Assembly: GCA_029946105.1 (NCBI GenBank)
Contig: JAQSDW010000008.1
Coordinates: 4,648 to 52,714 of the forward strand
Source of the DNA: Reyranella sp.
Lineage (GTDB): Bacteria > Pseudomonadota > Alphaproteobacteria > Reyranellales > Reyranellaceae
Direction: 5' to 3'
DNA length: 48,067 nucleotides
Of this stretch, positions 7,689-16,538 are shown one piece after another; positions within the stretch are counted from its first letter, which is position 1, and every line of letters starts with the position of its first letter. The notes under the pieces were generated by a model that was not told the origin of the DNA, searched no databases, and was given only the letters and a program-made list of their open reading frames with translations. The position numbers were made by a program, and so were the translations under genes.

Positions 7689-8334
7689 CCCAGATGCGGA
7701 GTCTGTCGCCGACCTCGTAGCCGGCGTCGCGGGCCGCTTCCAGCTCATTGCCGGATTCGTAGCCGACCAGCGGCAGCCGCGGAAAAGTCCGGGCAGCCAG
7801 AAGGGCCAGCGCGCGCCACACCGTGCGTGCGTCGGCGGCATCGGCGACCACGTTGGACAATCCGACGACACCCTTGGCGCGGTAGAACATGCCGCCCGCC
7901 ACGATCTGGAAGCCGCGCCGCCCCGTGAACATCGCAAAGTCGGGGTCGTCGAACGGCAGGCCCGCCGCCCCCGTGGTCTCGCGCTGCCAGACGATGTCCG
8001 ACGATGGGTCGGCCAAAGGCATCGTGTTTCGGATCCAGCGGGCCTCGAACAGCACCTCGAAACCCTGGCGCGAAAGGTCGAGGGTGCGGAAGCTGTCCTT
8101 CACCGACCAGCGGCCGGGCAGGTTCGATTTCAGCAGGAGGTCGATGGTCTCGCGCTGTTCGGCGAGCACCCCCTTGCCCGGCTGCAGGGTGACGACATTG
8201 GGATAGAAGCGCGGCACCGTCTGGGCATTGACCCAGCAGTGCAGCAGGAAGCGGCCGGGATGGCCGTGCGCGCGACAGACCGCATCGCACCAGCGCGCGT
8301 TGTTGATCGCGGCCGGGAGTGTGAAGTCCTTCAG
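7672..8334 (-). CDS. Conserved protein of unknown function, probable CTG start
   Basis: About 220 aa if translation starts at CTG 8334. The N-terminus reads [20 protein letters not shown], then a WVN...VPRFYPNVVTL block that I recall as a recurring conserved motif; the rest has features reminiscent of an acetyltransferase fold (ending GYESGNELEAARDAGYEVGD) but without a clear acetyl-CoA loop. No ATG, GTG or TTG lies in frame until a GTG about 55 codons in, which would delete the conserved block. CTG overlaps the permease stop as CTGA, and AGAGGAAG sits seven bases upstream. It closes the NEW3-ABC gene run. Function unknown. Confidence 0.68.
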   Translation of the reverse strand: MKDFTLPAAINNARWCDAVCRAHGHPGRFLLHCWVNAQTVPRFYPNVVTLQPGKGVLAEQRETIDLLLKSNLPGRWSVKDSFRTLDLSRQGFEVLFEARWIRNTMPLADPSSDIVWQRETTGAAGLPFDDPDFAMFTGRRGFQIVAGGMFYRAKGVVGLSNVVADAADARTVWRALALLAARTFPRLPLVGYESGNELEAARDAGYEVGDRLRIWVKSKD

Positions 8335-9302
8335 GCGCGCACTTCCTCTCGCTGGAAGATCACATAGGCCGCGGCAAACACCACGATCGTGCCGGCGATC
8401 AGCCCGGTCATCTGCGGCCAGATCAGGATCAGGCTCTGGTCGAGTGGCAGCGGCGCGCCCGGAATCACGCCGCGCATCTGGGCCGGCAGCATGCTGCCGA
8501 AAGTACGTGTCTCGGGATTGAGCAGGCCGACGACGGCCTCGCTGAACAGGGTGCCCGGCGAAAAGCGCGCCAGCACGAGGCCGATCTGCTCGATCGCCAG
8601 GTATTCCTCGGCACTGCGGATCTGAGCCGGCGCCAACCCGAGGGTGATCGCCTGGGCGATCATCGGCCACAGCAGGAAGAAGAACAGCCAAAGCCCCAGC
8701 GAGCAGAGCGCCGAGGTCGCCGTCGAACGGAAGATCACCGAAAACAGAAGCGACGCCGCCAGCCACACCCCGCCATAGGCGATCGCCGCCACCAGGAAGC
8801 ATCCGGCGCGCGCCACTTCGACGCCGCGCGGCGGCAGGCCCAGCAGCAGCAGGCCCGCACCGAACACGATCAGCCACAGCGCCGTCAGCGCCACGGCAAG
8901 CGTGGCGAGGCCGCCCAGGAACTTCCCGAGCAGCAGGGCGTCGCGATAGATCGGCTGCGACAGCACGCGGCTCAGTGTGCGGTGGTTGAACTCGGAATTC
9001 ACCGCATCGAATCCCAGGCCGATGGCCATGACCGGGATGATGAAGTTCAGGGCAAACACGAAGGAGATCGGCAGGCTGTCCGGTGCCGAGGTGAAGATGC
9101 GCAGGAACAGGAAGGCATCCGACTCGGTGACGGTACGCAGCTGCTGGAGCGACGACGCCACCGGAAAGGCGCCGAAGGCGATCACGAACAGCATCAGCAC
9201 CATCATGCGGGCGCTGGAAAGGTGATCGGCGAATTCCTTCATGAACACCGGGCCGAGACCGGTGAAGGCCGATCCTTCGCGGCGAACTGCACTACGCGAC
9301 AT
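8331..9302 (-). CDS. ABC-2 type transporter permease (NosY-like)
   Basis: 323 aa, integral membrane, with about six to seven hydrophobic segments: the first near residues 32-52 ([18 protein letters not shown]), a cluster between 90 and 210, and a last one before QREEVRA. The stretch [31 protein letters not shown] is the cytoplasmic coupling region of ABC-2 permeases of the NosY/gliding type. Start ATG at 9302 lies inside the ATPase gene, overlapping it by 11 bp, so the pair is made together. It forms the channel of an exporter or extrusion system; the cargo is unknown. Confidence 0.87.
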   Translation of the reverse strand: MSRSAVRREGSAFTGLGPVFMKEFADHLSSARMMVLMLFVIAFGAFPVASSLQQLRTVTESDAFLFLRIFTSAPDSLPISFVFALNFIIPVMAIGLGFDAVNSEFNHRTLSRVLSQPIYRDALLLGKFLGGLATLAVALTALWLIVFGAGLLLLGLPPRGVEVARAGCFLVAAIAYGGVWLAASLLFSVIFRSTATSALCSLGLWLFFFLLWPMIAQAITLGLAPAQIRSAEEYLAIEQIGLVLARFSPGTLFSEAVVGLLNPETRTFGSMLPAQMRGVIPGAPLPLDQSLILIWPQMTGLIAGTIVVFAAAYVIFQREEVRA

Positions 9303-10245
9303 GACGTTCTTCCTGGAAGTAGCGCGTGTAGACCTCTTCCAAGCTGGGTTGCAAGTCGGCCAGGCGCGTAAGAGCGCCGCCCGAGGAGACGATGCGCTGG
9401 GCCACGGCGGCGCGTACGTCGCGGTCGGCCACGATCCGCCAGCCGCCTTCGCCAACGGCCACGACCGTCTGCACGCCCTCGACGCCGCGCAGGGCGCCCG
9501 CGATGTCGACGCCCTGGGCTTCCACGAGCACCGGATGGCCGGCCCCCAGCACCTTGTTGGCGAGTTCGACGACGGTGCCCATCAACGCGATCTTGCCCTT
9601 ATTGAACAGCGCCACGCGATCGCAAACGCTCTGCACACGATCGAGCAGGTGCGAGGAGATCAGTACCGCGACACCCGCCTTCTTGAGGCCGCGGATCATC
9701 TCCAGCAATTCGAAGGTGGCGTGCGGATCGAGGCCGGAGGTCGGCTCGTCGAGGATGGCAACTTCGGCCTTCTTCATCACGATCTCGGCGATGCCGAGGC
9801 GCTGGCGCATGCCTCGGGAAAAAGTCGAAACCCGCTTGTCGAGCACGTCGGCGAGCTGGACGCTTTCCATGGCATCGCTGATGCGCTTCTCGGCGTCGCG
9901 GCGCGGGATGGCGAGCAGGCGTGCGGTGTAGCGCAGGTTCTCGCGCGCCGTCAGATGGTCGTAGAAGCCCACGGCATCGGGCAGGTAGCCCACGCGACGC
10001 TTGACCTCGAGCGGTTGGCGCACCGGATCGAAACCCAGCACGTCGACCGTGCCACCGCTGGTCTCGGTGAGCCCCAGCAGCATCAGGATGGTCGTCGTCT
10101 TGCCTGCGCCGTTCGGCCCCAGCAGGCCGAAGATCTCGCCGCGGCGGATGTCGAGGTCGATGGCGTCGACCGCGCGGGTCGCGCCATAGAGCTTCAGCAG
10201 TCCGCGGACTTCTATGACGTTGCCGCTCGCAGAGGGGTCGCTCAT
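9292..10245 (-). CDS. ABC transporter ATP-binding protein (NosF-like)
   Basis: 317 aa. Walker A is GPNGAGKT and Walker B is [13 protein letters not shown]. The signature is a variant, [12 protein letters not shown]. The switch His is in ISSHLLD and the Q-loop region reads [14 protein letters not shown]. That last motif is typical of the NosF/Ccm-like ATPases that drive ABC-2 permeases. The C-terminal 80 residues are the extra domain seen in such ATPases. Start ATG 10245 lies 10 bp after the NEW3-domain gene and the end overlaps the permease. It supplies energy to the permease. Confidence 0.93.
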   Translation of the reverse strand: MSDPSASGNVIEVRGLLKLYGATRAVDAIDLDIRRGEIFGLLGPNGAGKTTTILMLLGLTETSGGTVDVLGFDPVRQPLEVKRRVGYLPDAVGFYDHLTARENLRYTARLLAIPRRDAEKRISDAMESVQLADVLDKRVSTFSRGMRQRLGIAEIVMKKAEVAILDEPTSGLDPHATFELLEMIRGLKKAGVAVLISSHLLDRVQSVCDRVALFNKGKIALMGTVVELANKVLGAGHPVLVEAQGVDIAGALRGVEGVQTVVAVGEGGWRIVADRDVRAAVAQRIVSSGGALTRLADLQPSLEEVYTRYFQEERHVA

Positions 10246-10255
10246 CGTCCGCAGT

Positions 10256-11428
10256 CTAGCGGCGGCCAAAGCGTGCGACGGCACCCAGCAGCACGAGCAG
10301 CGCCACGGCGATGATGCCGATGCCCACCATGCCCCACAGCGTCGACGTCGTGACGGTGACGCGGAAGTCGGCGGTGCTCGCTTCGCCGCGCGCAGCGGCG
10401 CGGAACTGGGCCACATAATCGCCGGCGATCGCCTTGTCGCCGGGCATCACCAGGACCTGGACCTCCTTCTTTTCGTTGGGAGCCAGGGTCGCCAGGGTCT
10501 TGGGGTTGAACTCGACCTTCCAGTTGGTGGGCACGGTCCCCGACATCTCGATCTCGTCGACCGCCGCGGTGCCGTCGTTGGTCAGCACCAGCGTGTAGGT
10601 CGAGGTCTTGCCGATCTCGGCCTCGCCCGAGAGACGGCCATCCTTGGTCGACAGCGCCAGCTTGCCCTGGCCGCTGATCTGCAGAGTCACGCGCAGCTCG
10701 GCCGTAGCACCCTCTGCCGCCACCTTGACGAGCACCGGATAGTCGCCGGCCTTGACGTCGCGCGGCGGTGTCACCTTGACCTTGATGTCCTTGGTCTGGC
10801 CCGCCTCGATCGGAATCGAGCTGATCTCGTTGGAGCCGAAACCCTCGGTGAAGGTCGTCTGGAAGTTGGCGGGGCCCTGCGCCGACAGCGCCACGGTGAG
10901 GTCCTTGCCGCTGTCGTTGCCGACGGTCACCGTATATTCGAACGACGAGCGCGGCGTGCCGCGCAGCGACGGCAGGCGCGACTTCAGGCTGAGCTTGGCC
11001 GGCGCCTCGGTGCCGACGATGAGCGTAAGCGGCAACTCGGCAGACTGCAGCCGGGTTCCCTTGGCGGTCAGCACGACCTGCTGGGAGCCGGGCTTGGCGT
11101 CCTTGGGAACCTCGACGCGCAGTTGCAGCGTCACGCTTTCGTTCTGTCCCGGCATCGCCGAAGCCACCGGCTGGCCGCCGCCCAGCAAGTCGATCTTCCA
11201 TCCCGCCGGCACGCCGGAAAGCGACAGCGCCATGGGCTCGGGCGCGAGGCCGGAGTTCTGCATCTTCACGCGGATGGTCGTCACCTCGCCCGCGCGCACT
11301 GTCTGGGCCGGATAATCGGTCAGCAGGAAGAGCCCCTGCGTCACCGGTGGCTGCAGCTGCGCCATGGCCTGCGAAGCGAGAAGCGGCGTTGCAAGAAGAG
11401 CAAACAGGGCGATCAGACGGCGCATCAT
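10256..11428 (-). CDS. Exported NEW3-domain protein with C-terminal membrane anchor
   Basis: 390 aa. A signal peptide ([22 protein letters not shown]) is followed by at least three Ig-like beta domains of the NEW3 (alpha-galactosidase-associated) kind: [17 protein letters not shown], then [17 protein letters not shown], then [20 protein letters not shown] with PTNWKVEF. A transmembrane helix near residues 366-386 precedes a basic FGRR tail. So the bulk is periplasmic and anchored in the inner membrane. It is encoded 10 bp before the ATPase, where NosFY-type systems carry their periplasmic partner. It probably binds the transported molecule or assembles with the permease. Start ATG 11428; the adjacent in-frame ATG is equally possible. 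Confidence 0.85.
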   Translation of the reverse strand: MMRRLIALFALLATPLLASQAMAQLQPPVTQGLFLLTDYPAQTVRAGEVTTIRVKMQNSGLAPEPMALSLSGVPAGWKIDLLGGGQPVASAMPGQNESVTLQLRVEVPKDAKPGSQQVVLTAKGTRLQSAELPLTLIVGTEAPAKLSLKSRLPSLRGTPRSSFEYTVTVGNDSGKDLTVALSAQGPANFQTTFTEGFGSNEISSIPIEAGQTKDIKVKVTPPRDVKAGDYPVLVKVAAEGATAELRVTLQISGQGKLALSTKDGRLSGEAEIGKTSTYTLVLTNDGTAAVDEIEMSGTVPTNWKVEFNPKTLATLAPNEKKEVQVLVMPGDKAIAGDYVAQFRAAARGEASTADFRVTVTTSTLWGMVGIGIIAVALLVLLGAVARFGRR

Positions 11429-11442
11429 GGGTTTCCTTAAGC

Positions 11443-12057
11443 TCAGGCGGCAGCGCTGGGACGCGCCTTCATGCGGCCGAACCAGGCCGTGAGATTCTTG
11501 CAATCGGCGCTGAGCGGTTGGCCGACCTTGCCAAAGAATTCGAGGAAGGCGAACAGGAGGATGTCAGCCATGGTCAGCCTGTCGCCGGCAATGAACGGCT
11601 TGCTGCCCAGCAGTTCGTCCAGCCAGACCAGCCTCTTGCGGACGCTGACCTTGAGATCGTCAGCCGCCTGCGGGATGCAATGAACGCGGTCCTGGAACAT
11701 CTTCAGCCCCTCGGCGAAGCGGAAGCCATTGGCGCCCGGCTCGGCTATTCCAAGGTCGATACGGCGGACCCACATGCGGGTCAGGGCGCGCTCCTCGGGC
11801 GTGTCGCCGATCAGCGACGGCGTGTCTTTCTTGATCTCGTCGACGTACTCGCAGATCGCCGTGATCTCGGCCAGTACTGTGCCGTCATCGAGTTCGAGTG
11901 CCGGACATTGGCCCGAGGGATTGATCTTGAGGTAGGGCTCCTTGCGGTTCTCGCCGCCGCGCAGGTCGATGTCGACCTTGGGTACCGAGAGACCTTTCTC
12001 GGCCATGAACATGCGAACCACATGCGGGTTGGGCCCGCCCGAATTGTAGAGCTTCAT
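11443..12057 (-). CDS. Glutathione S-transferase family protein
   Basis: 204 aa in two domains. The N-terminal thioredoxin fold (residues 1-80) begins MKLYNSGGPNPHVVRMF and has the cis-Pro/glutathione segment INPSGQCPALEL and an LAEITAICEYV helix. The C-terminal helical domain includes FIAGDRLTMADILLFAFLEF, the conserved N-capping box. The active-site position is Ser6 or Asn9 rather than Tyr or Cys, so the class is unclear. It may conjugate or reduce an electrophile. It lies between the alcohol dehydrogenase and the NEW3-ABC genes with 15-bp gaps on each side, consistent with one operon for handling a toxic or organic compound. Confidence 0.9.
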   Translation of the reverse strand: MKLYNSGGPNPHVVRMFMAEKGLSVPKVDIDLRGGENRKEPYLKINPSGQCPALELDDGTVLAEITAICEYVDEIKKDTPSLIGDTPEERALTRMWVRRIDLGIAEPGANGFRFAEGLKMFQDRVHCIPQAADDLKVSVRKRLVWLDELLGSKPFIAGDRLTMADILLFAFLEFFGKVGQPLSADCKNLTAWFGRMKARPSAAA

Positions 12058-12072
12058 TGTTCTTATCCTCCC

Positions 12073-13092
12073 TCAGCGCCACGGCTCGACGAGAATCTTG
12101 GTGTGTCTCTCCGGATTGGCCAAGGCCTCGAACGCTCCCTTTACACCATCCAGCCCGACTTTGGACGTGATCAACGCCTCGGCGTCGACCTTGCCGTCGG
12201 CCAGCAGGCGAAGCGAGCGGGCGAATTCCTCGGGCGTGTAGCCCAGGACGAACTGCAGGTTCAGCTCCTTGAAGATGGCGAACATCGGCTCGATCGTGTC
12301 GGGCTCCATGCACACCCCGGCCACGATGATACGTGCATCACGCGGCGCCTTCTCGAAGACCTGCTGAAGCAGACCCGGCACACCGACGCATTCGAAGATC
12401 GCCGCGCGCTTGTCGGCTGCCAGTTTCGCATAGGGCGATTCCCTGGCCGGATCGACGACGATATCGGCACCCATCTTGACCGCAAGCTCACGCCGCTTGG
12501 GCGAGAAATCCGCCGCCACGATGGGCCTCACGCCTTTCAGGCGCAGCGCGGCGATGACGGCGAGGCCGACCGGGCCGCAGCCCACGACCAGCGGCGCCTC
12601 GTCGCCGGTAAGCGCGCCCTTCTCCACCGCGTGTACGCCGACGGCCAGCGGCTCGGTCAGGGCGGCATGCTCGGTCGGCAGCCCGTTCGGCACTTCCAGC
12701 ATCAACGGCGCCGACAGCAGCATCTGCTCGGCGTAGCCACCGAGGTAACTGTTGGAATAGCCCATGCCCTTCGGCCCATCGGCCTCGATCATCAGCGGCA
12801 TGGCGCAGACACGTGTGCCCGGCTTCAGCCTCCGTTCCGTCTTCGGACCGTAGTCCAGCACCTCGCAGCAGAATTCGTGACCGAACACGATGTCGCGCGA
12901 CAGGTCCATCGGCACGCGACCCGGCGTGCGCTTGGCCACGGCCACCATCCGATGGGCGTGCTTGGCAGCATGCAGGTCCGAGCCGCAGATACCGCAGGCC
13001 AGCGTCTTCACCAGGACCTGGCCCATGGTCGGCACAGGCGCCGGCAAAGTGTCGACGACGATGTCGCCGCCGCGGAAGACCGCCGCTCTCAT
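12073..13092 (-). CDS. Zinc-binding medium-chain alcohol dehydrogenase
   Basis: 339 aa of the MDR superfamily. Catalytic zinc ligands are Cys36 (CGICGSD) and His72-Glu73 (GHEF). The Rossmann motif is VVGCGPVGLAVIA, followed by the acidic strand end IVAADFSPKRR. The four-cysteine structural zinc loop is missing: the segment after KPGTRV carries only one Cys. It would oxidise an alcohol or reduce an aldehyde with NAD(P). Start ATG 13092 overlaps the hydrolase stop as ATGA. The hydrolase-dehydrogenase-GST order suggests hydrolysis of an ester, then oxidation of the released alcohol; this is inference. Confidence 0.9.
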   Translation of the reverse strand: MRAAVFRGGDIVVDTLPAPVPTMGQVLVKTLACGICGSDLHAAKHAHRMVAVAKRTPGRVPMDLSRDIVFGHEFCCEVLDYGPKTERRLKPGTRVCAMPLMIEADGPKGMGYSNSYLGGYAEQMLLSAPLMLEVPNGLPTEHAALTEPLAVGVHAVEKGALTGDEAPLVVGCGPVGLAVIAALRLKGVRPIVAADFSPKRRELAVKMGADIVVDPARESPYAKLAADKRAAIFECVGVPGLLQQVFEKAPRDARIIVAGVCMEPDTIEPMFAIFKELNLQFVLGYTPEEFARSLRLLADGKVDAEALITSKVGLDGVKGAFEALANPERHTKILVEPWR

Positions 13093-13982
13093 GCGATGAA
13101 CTCTCTTGTCGTCTGCACGAAATCGTCGAGACGGTCGTGGTGCACCCAGTGGCCGGCGTTGTCGAATTCGACGACCTTGGCGCTCTTGAAGTGCGCGATC
13201 CGGCCGTCCTTCTCCGGGTTCGAGGCCCAGCTCTCCTTGCCGTAGACCAGCAGCGTCGGACAGGAGATCTGGGTCCACAACGTTTCGATGTCGGGGTAGC
13301 TCATGTCGTAGGGCGCCCAGGCGCGGACATAGTTATCGAACTTCCAGCTGTAGGTGCCATCCTCGTTCTGGTTGACGCCCTGCTGGGTGAGATGGCGCGC
13401 CTGCTCGGCCGAGAGATGCTTGTTCTCCTCCTGCATGCGTTTGAAGGCATCCTCGATGGTCGGGTACTTGCGCGGTCCGCGCGCCGACAGCTTGCGCTGC
13501 TCCTCGATCCAGTCGCGCATGCGCTCGGCCATCGACTTCTTGCGCTCGGCGATGACCTTGGGCGATGGCCCCAGCCCTTCGATCGCCACCAGCCGGCGCA
13601 CCTTCTCGGGATAGACGCCGGCGTAGCGCAGGCAGATGTTGCCGCCCAGCGAATGGGCGACGATCGTCACCGGCGCCAGCGCCTGCTGGTGGATGAGCTG
13701 AGCGAGATCGTAGATGTAGGCTGCCATGGAATAGTTGCCGTCTGGCGACCATTGGCTGTCGCCATGGCCGCGCAGGTCCGGGCAGATCACGTGCCAGTCC
13801 TTGCGCAACGCCTGAGCGACCCAATCCCAGTTGCGGCAATGGTCGCGCCCGCCGTGGACCAGCAGCAGCGGCGGCGCCTCCGGGTTGCCCCAGTCGACAT
13901 AATGAAGGCGCAGGCGTTGCGAGAAGAAGACCCGAGAGGTCGGGCCGGGCATGTCGTGCAGGATGTTCATGCGCGGCACCAT
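13089..13982 (-). CDS. Alpha/beta hydrolase
   Basis: 297 aa. The nucleophile is Ser111 in VAHSLGGN. The oxyanion motif is LLVHGGRDH (residues 40-48). The fold order is usual: CPDLRGHGDS, nucleophile elbow, cap domain of about 100 charged residues, LVYGKESW, and a catalytic His in DNAGHWVHHD near the C-terminus. Start ATG at 13982 has GGAGG nine bases upstream; the internal Met5 is less well placed. This is the first gene of the minus-strand run. It probably hydrolyses an ester, lactone or C-C bond; the substrate is unknown. Confidence 0.92.
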   Translation of the reverse strand: MVPRMNILHDMPGPTSRVFFSQRLRLHYVDWGNPEAPPLLLVHGGRDHCRNWDWVAQALRKDWHVICPDLRGHGDSQWSPDGNYSMAAYIYDLAQLIHQQALAPVTIVAHSLGGNICLRYAGVYPEKVRRLVAIEGLGPSPKVIAERKKSMAERMRDWIEEQRKLSARGPRKYPTIEDAFKRMQEENKHLSAEQARHLTQQGVNQNEDGTYSWKFDNYVRAWAPYDMSYPDIETLWTQISCPTLLVYGKESWASNPEKDGRIAHFKSAKVVEFDNAGHWVHHDRLDDFVQTTREFIA

Positions 13983-14023
13983 AATTTGGCACCTCCAGCG
14001 GCGCTACTGGCTAATCCTGGTGA

Positions 14024-15274
14024 TCAGGTCGCCCAGAAATATCCAAGCAACGACAGCAATCCCGTGATGCAGCCCGCGAGGGCCGCCCCGCTTGTTCTCC
14101 ATCCCCAGGCGCGCCAGGGCTGCGCCGCGAGGACCAGATAAGGCAAGGCCAGCGCCGTGTACCGGCTGGAGTAGTAGTTCGCGATCAAAGCCGGTGACAG
14201 AGCGATGCACAGCAGGCCAGCGTTGATTGTCACCTGCTTCAGGTCTCGGCGCCCCTCCCAAATGATCTTCAGGATCCAGCCGAGAAACAGGACGGCGCAA
14301 AAAGCCAACAGCGACCCGAACAGCCCGGCGTAGACGGCCATGCCGGCGTCGGAGAGAAAATCGTCCAGGAAAGACGAGAATGGACTGAGGACGACGATGC
14401 CGAACGTGGCATTGACGACGGCGACAACGGCCGCCGCCGCGACAAACGACTTGTGGGAAAACCATTCCCGTCGCGGCGCCAGCAGGAAGAAGCAAAGACC
14501 AGTATAGCCCAGGGAAGCCAGCCCATGGCAGAGCGAGAGCCCCTCGTCGGCCTCCTCGTTCGGTGGCGTGAAGCCCTCCCAGGCAATGACGAGCGGCGCC
14601 GTAAAGACCACGACGATGGCCAAGAACGCCAATGCCGGAACCCTCAATCTCCGGTCCAGCAGCGCCAACAACATAGGCAGGGCGGTCAATACCAGGACGG
14701 TTTGCCGACCCCACACCGCGACACCCAGGAAAATGCCACCGGCGACAAACCAGCCCAATACCGCGCTTCCCCGCTCGAGGGCTTCTACACCTCTCAACTG
14801 TACGTAAAGGCTGAGCGACAGGAATACCAAGGCGGGCATGGAAGTCAGCGCCATTCCAGCCAACACCCACGTCATCGGCACGACCAGGATCGCGCTGCTC
14901 GCCAGCAGATAGTCGGGCCGATTTTGCCGCTTGAGCCACGCCGCAAGAATTCCGGTGACAACGGCCAGAAGGACGATGTTGACCAGTCGCATCCTGATCG
15001 GGCTGAGGTTCGTCAGCGGCTCGAGAGCCCGATGCACGAAGGCGTACAACGGTCCTGCCCCGCCGCTGAGCGCATCCAGGAATTTTTCCGTCAGCCCGTA
15101 CCGTCGAAACAGAGATACATAGTTCGCGTAGTATGGCTCGTCGTACACGAAAGCCGGTGGAGAGGTTACGACAGTCGCGACAAGGGCCAGAGCCGCCAGC
15201 AGCAACACTGCGACCGTGACGCCGACGGTCTCTGCTGAAGCGTCACGGGGGTGTTGAATTGCCAGTCGTTGCAT
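14024..15274 (-). CDS. Multi-pass membrane protein, GT-C (ArnT/PMT-like) glycosyltransferase candidate
   Basis: 416 aa with about 10-11 hydrophobic helices. After the first helix comes an extracytoplasmic loop with YDEPYYANYVSLFRRYG. The Asp-Glu pair there is the place of the catalytic Asp in GT-C/GT39 transferases that use polyprenyl-phosphate sugars. The rest alternates short loops and helices (LASSAILVVPMTWVL, YYSSRYTALALPYLVLA). The protein is shorter than ArnT, lacking a large periplasmic domain. A role in moving a sugar onto lipid or protein in the periplasm is likely but not proven. It stands alone between two unrelated gene groups. Confidence 0.7.
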   Translation of the reverse strand: MQRLAIQHPRDASAETVGVTVAVLLLAALALVATVVTSPPAFVYDEPYYANYVSLFRRYGLTEKFLDALSGGAGPLYAFVHRALEPLTNLSPIRMRLVNIVLLAVVTGILAAWLKRQNRPDYLLASSAILVVPMTWVLAGMALTSMPALVFLSLSLYVQLRGVEALERGSAVLGWFVAGGIFLGVAVWGRQTVLVLTALPMLLALLDRRLRVPALAFLAIVVVFTAPLVIAWEGFTPPNEEADEGLSLCHGLASLGYTGLCFFLLAPRREWFSHKSFVAAAAVVAVVNATFGIVVLSPFSSFLDDFLSDAGMAVYAGLFGSLLAFCAVLFLGWILKIIWEGRRDLKQVTINAGLLCIALSPALIANYYSSRYTALALPYLVLAAQPWRAWGWRTSGAALAGCITGLLSLLGYFWAT

Positions 15275-15347
15275 ATCGACTGCAATACTTGCACATAGCC
15301 TAGGGGAAACGCAATCTCTGAGGTTGCGACCACTCGGCGATGCCGGA

Positions 15348-16538
15348 TCACGACACCGTGCAGGAAACGATATCCTTGGGTGGTCCCGGTAACCTCACCA
15401 CTTCATTTCCGACCAACACGACGTCGGCACAGCGGAAGCCACCGACGCCGGGTACGTAGAGTCCGGGTTCGATGGCATAGAGCTCGCCCGCTTCGAGCGG
15501 ACGGCCGTTGAACGGCACGTCCTCGGGAAAGTCGTGCTGCACGACGCCGATGCCGTGGCCGCTCCGGTGCAGCAGATGTTCGCTGAAGCCGGCCGCCGCG
15601 ATCGCCGCGCGGGCGGCCGCATCGATGGCCGATACAGGCCGGCCGGCAGCGGCGGCATCGATGCCGGCCTCCTGGGCGGCCACGGCACATTCGTGCAACG
15701 CCCGCCGGCGCTCATCCGGCCGGCCGATTTGCCAGGTTCGTGCCAGTTCCATCACCATGCCGTTGAGGCGCGTCACCAGGGTGCTGATTGCAACGCCATC
15801 GGCCTCGACCCGGTGGCCGCAGTCCGCGCCGTCGCCGTGCGGTGAGGCGGAGGCCAAGCCGCTGACGGTGTGCGCCTTTATCAGCGCGAAACTCGCCGCT
15901 GGAAAGCGCCGCTCTGCCTCCTCGTGCAGCCGCGCCGCTATGGCGAGGTCGGCCTGCCGCACGGAACGGCCCGGGCGCAGCACGTCGCGATAGTGCGGCA
16001 TGACCGCGGCGGAGAGCTCGGCGAGCGCTGTTACCGTCGCGACCTCCTCGCGGTGCTTGATCCAGCGTGCCGGCCGGAGTGCTCCATTGGCGTTCACCAG
16101 CTCGAGCCCGGGCATCCGTGCCTTGGCATCGTTGAGGAGGCCGCTCACGGCATCGCAGCCGATCCGCGCCTTGGCGAAGCCATGGGCGGCCAGCGTGTCG
16201 GCTACGAGTTCGCGCCACGCCGTCGCCGGCCGCACGCCGGGGCGCAGATGCGGCGTCTCCGAATAGAAGATCAGATAATCCACCCACAACGTGCCGCGTT
16301 GGCGTTCGGCCTCGAAGAGGTGCCGCCCCTGATCCGCGACAATGGCGAAGGAGGCACCCGACGCCGGCAGTACCGCGAGGAACGGCCGCTCGAACGACAG
16401 GTCGGTCATGTCGTGGTTGGAAACGAAGGAAAAGAAGTCGGCGCCGGTGAAGGCGAGCGCATCGAGGCCGTCGCGATTCATGACCGCGCGCAGGCGAGCA
16501 TGCCGGTGATCCCGCACGGCATTCGACAGGAGATTCAC
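15348..16538 (-). CDS. M24-family protein, creatinase-like, lacking most metal ligands
   Basis: 396 aa. It has an N-terminal creatinase domain (residues 1-150) and a C-terminal pita-bread domain. Of the five M24 metal ligands, His328 (RSGHGIG) and Glu357 (IEPGLY) are present. The two Asp positions read ISTLVTRLNGMVMELARTW and the last Glu is replaced in GGFRCADVV. This pattern resembles metal-independent creatinase (with ALERT where peptidases have aDlaRT) rather than Xaa-Pro peptidase. It may act on a C-N bond of a small compound. Start GTG 16538 overlaps the stop of the broken IclR gene as GTGA. It borders the pseudogene cluster, and whether it is still expressed is unclear. Confidence 0.78.
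   Translation of the reverse strand: MNLLSNAVRDHRHARLRAVMNRDGLDALAFTGADFFSFVSNHDMTDLSFERPFLAVLPASGASFAIVADQGRHLFEAERQRGTLWVDYLIFYSETPHLRPGVRPATAWRELVADTLAAHGFAKARIGCDAVSGLLNDAKARMPGLELVNANGALRPARWIKHREEVATVTALAELSAAVMPHYRDVLRPGRSVRQADLAIAARLHEEAERRFPAASFALIKAHTVSGLASASPHGDGADCGHRVEADGVAISTLVTRLNGMVMELARTWQIGRPDERRRALHECAVAAQEAGIDAAAAGRPVSAIDAAARAAIAAAGFSEHLLHRSGHGIGVVQHDFPEDVPFNGRPLEAGELYAIEPGLYVPGVGGFRCADVVLVGNEVVRLPGPPKDIVSCTVS

Noticed and set aside
11347-13245. Long plus-strand frame opposite GST and alcohol dehydrogenase
   Set aside because: Low-complexity His/Arg/Gln-rich translation and complete overlap with two well-supported genes.
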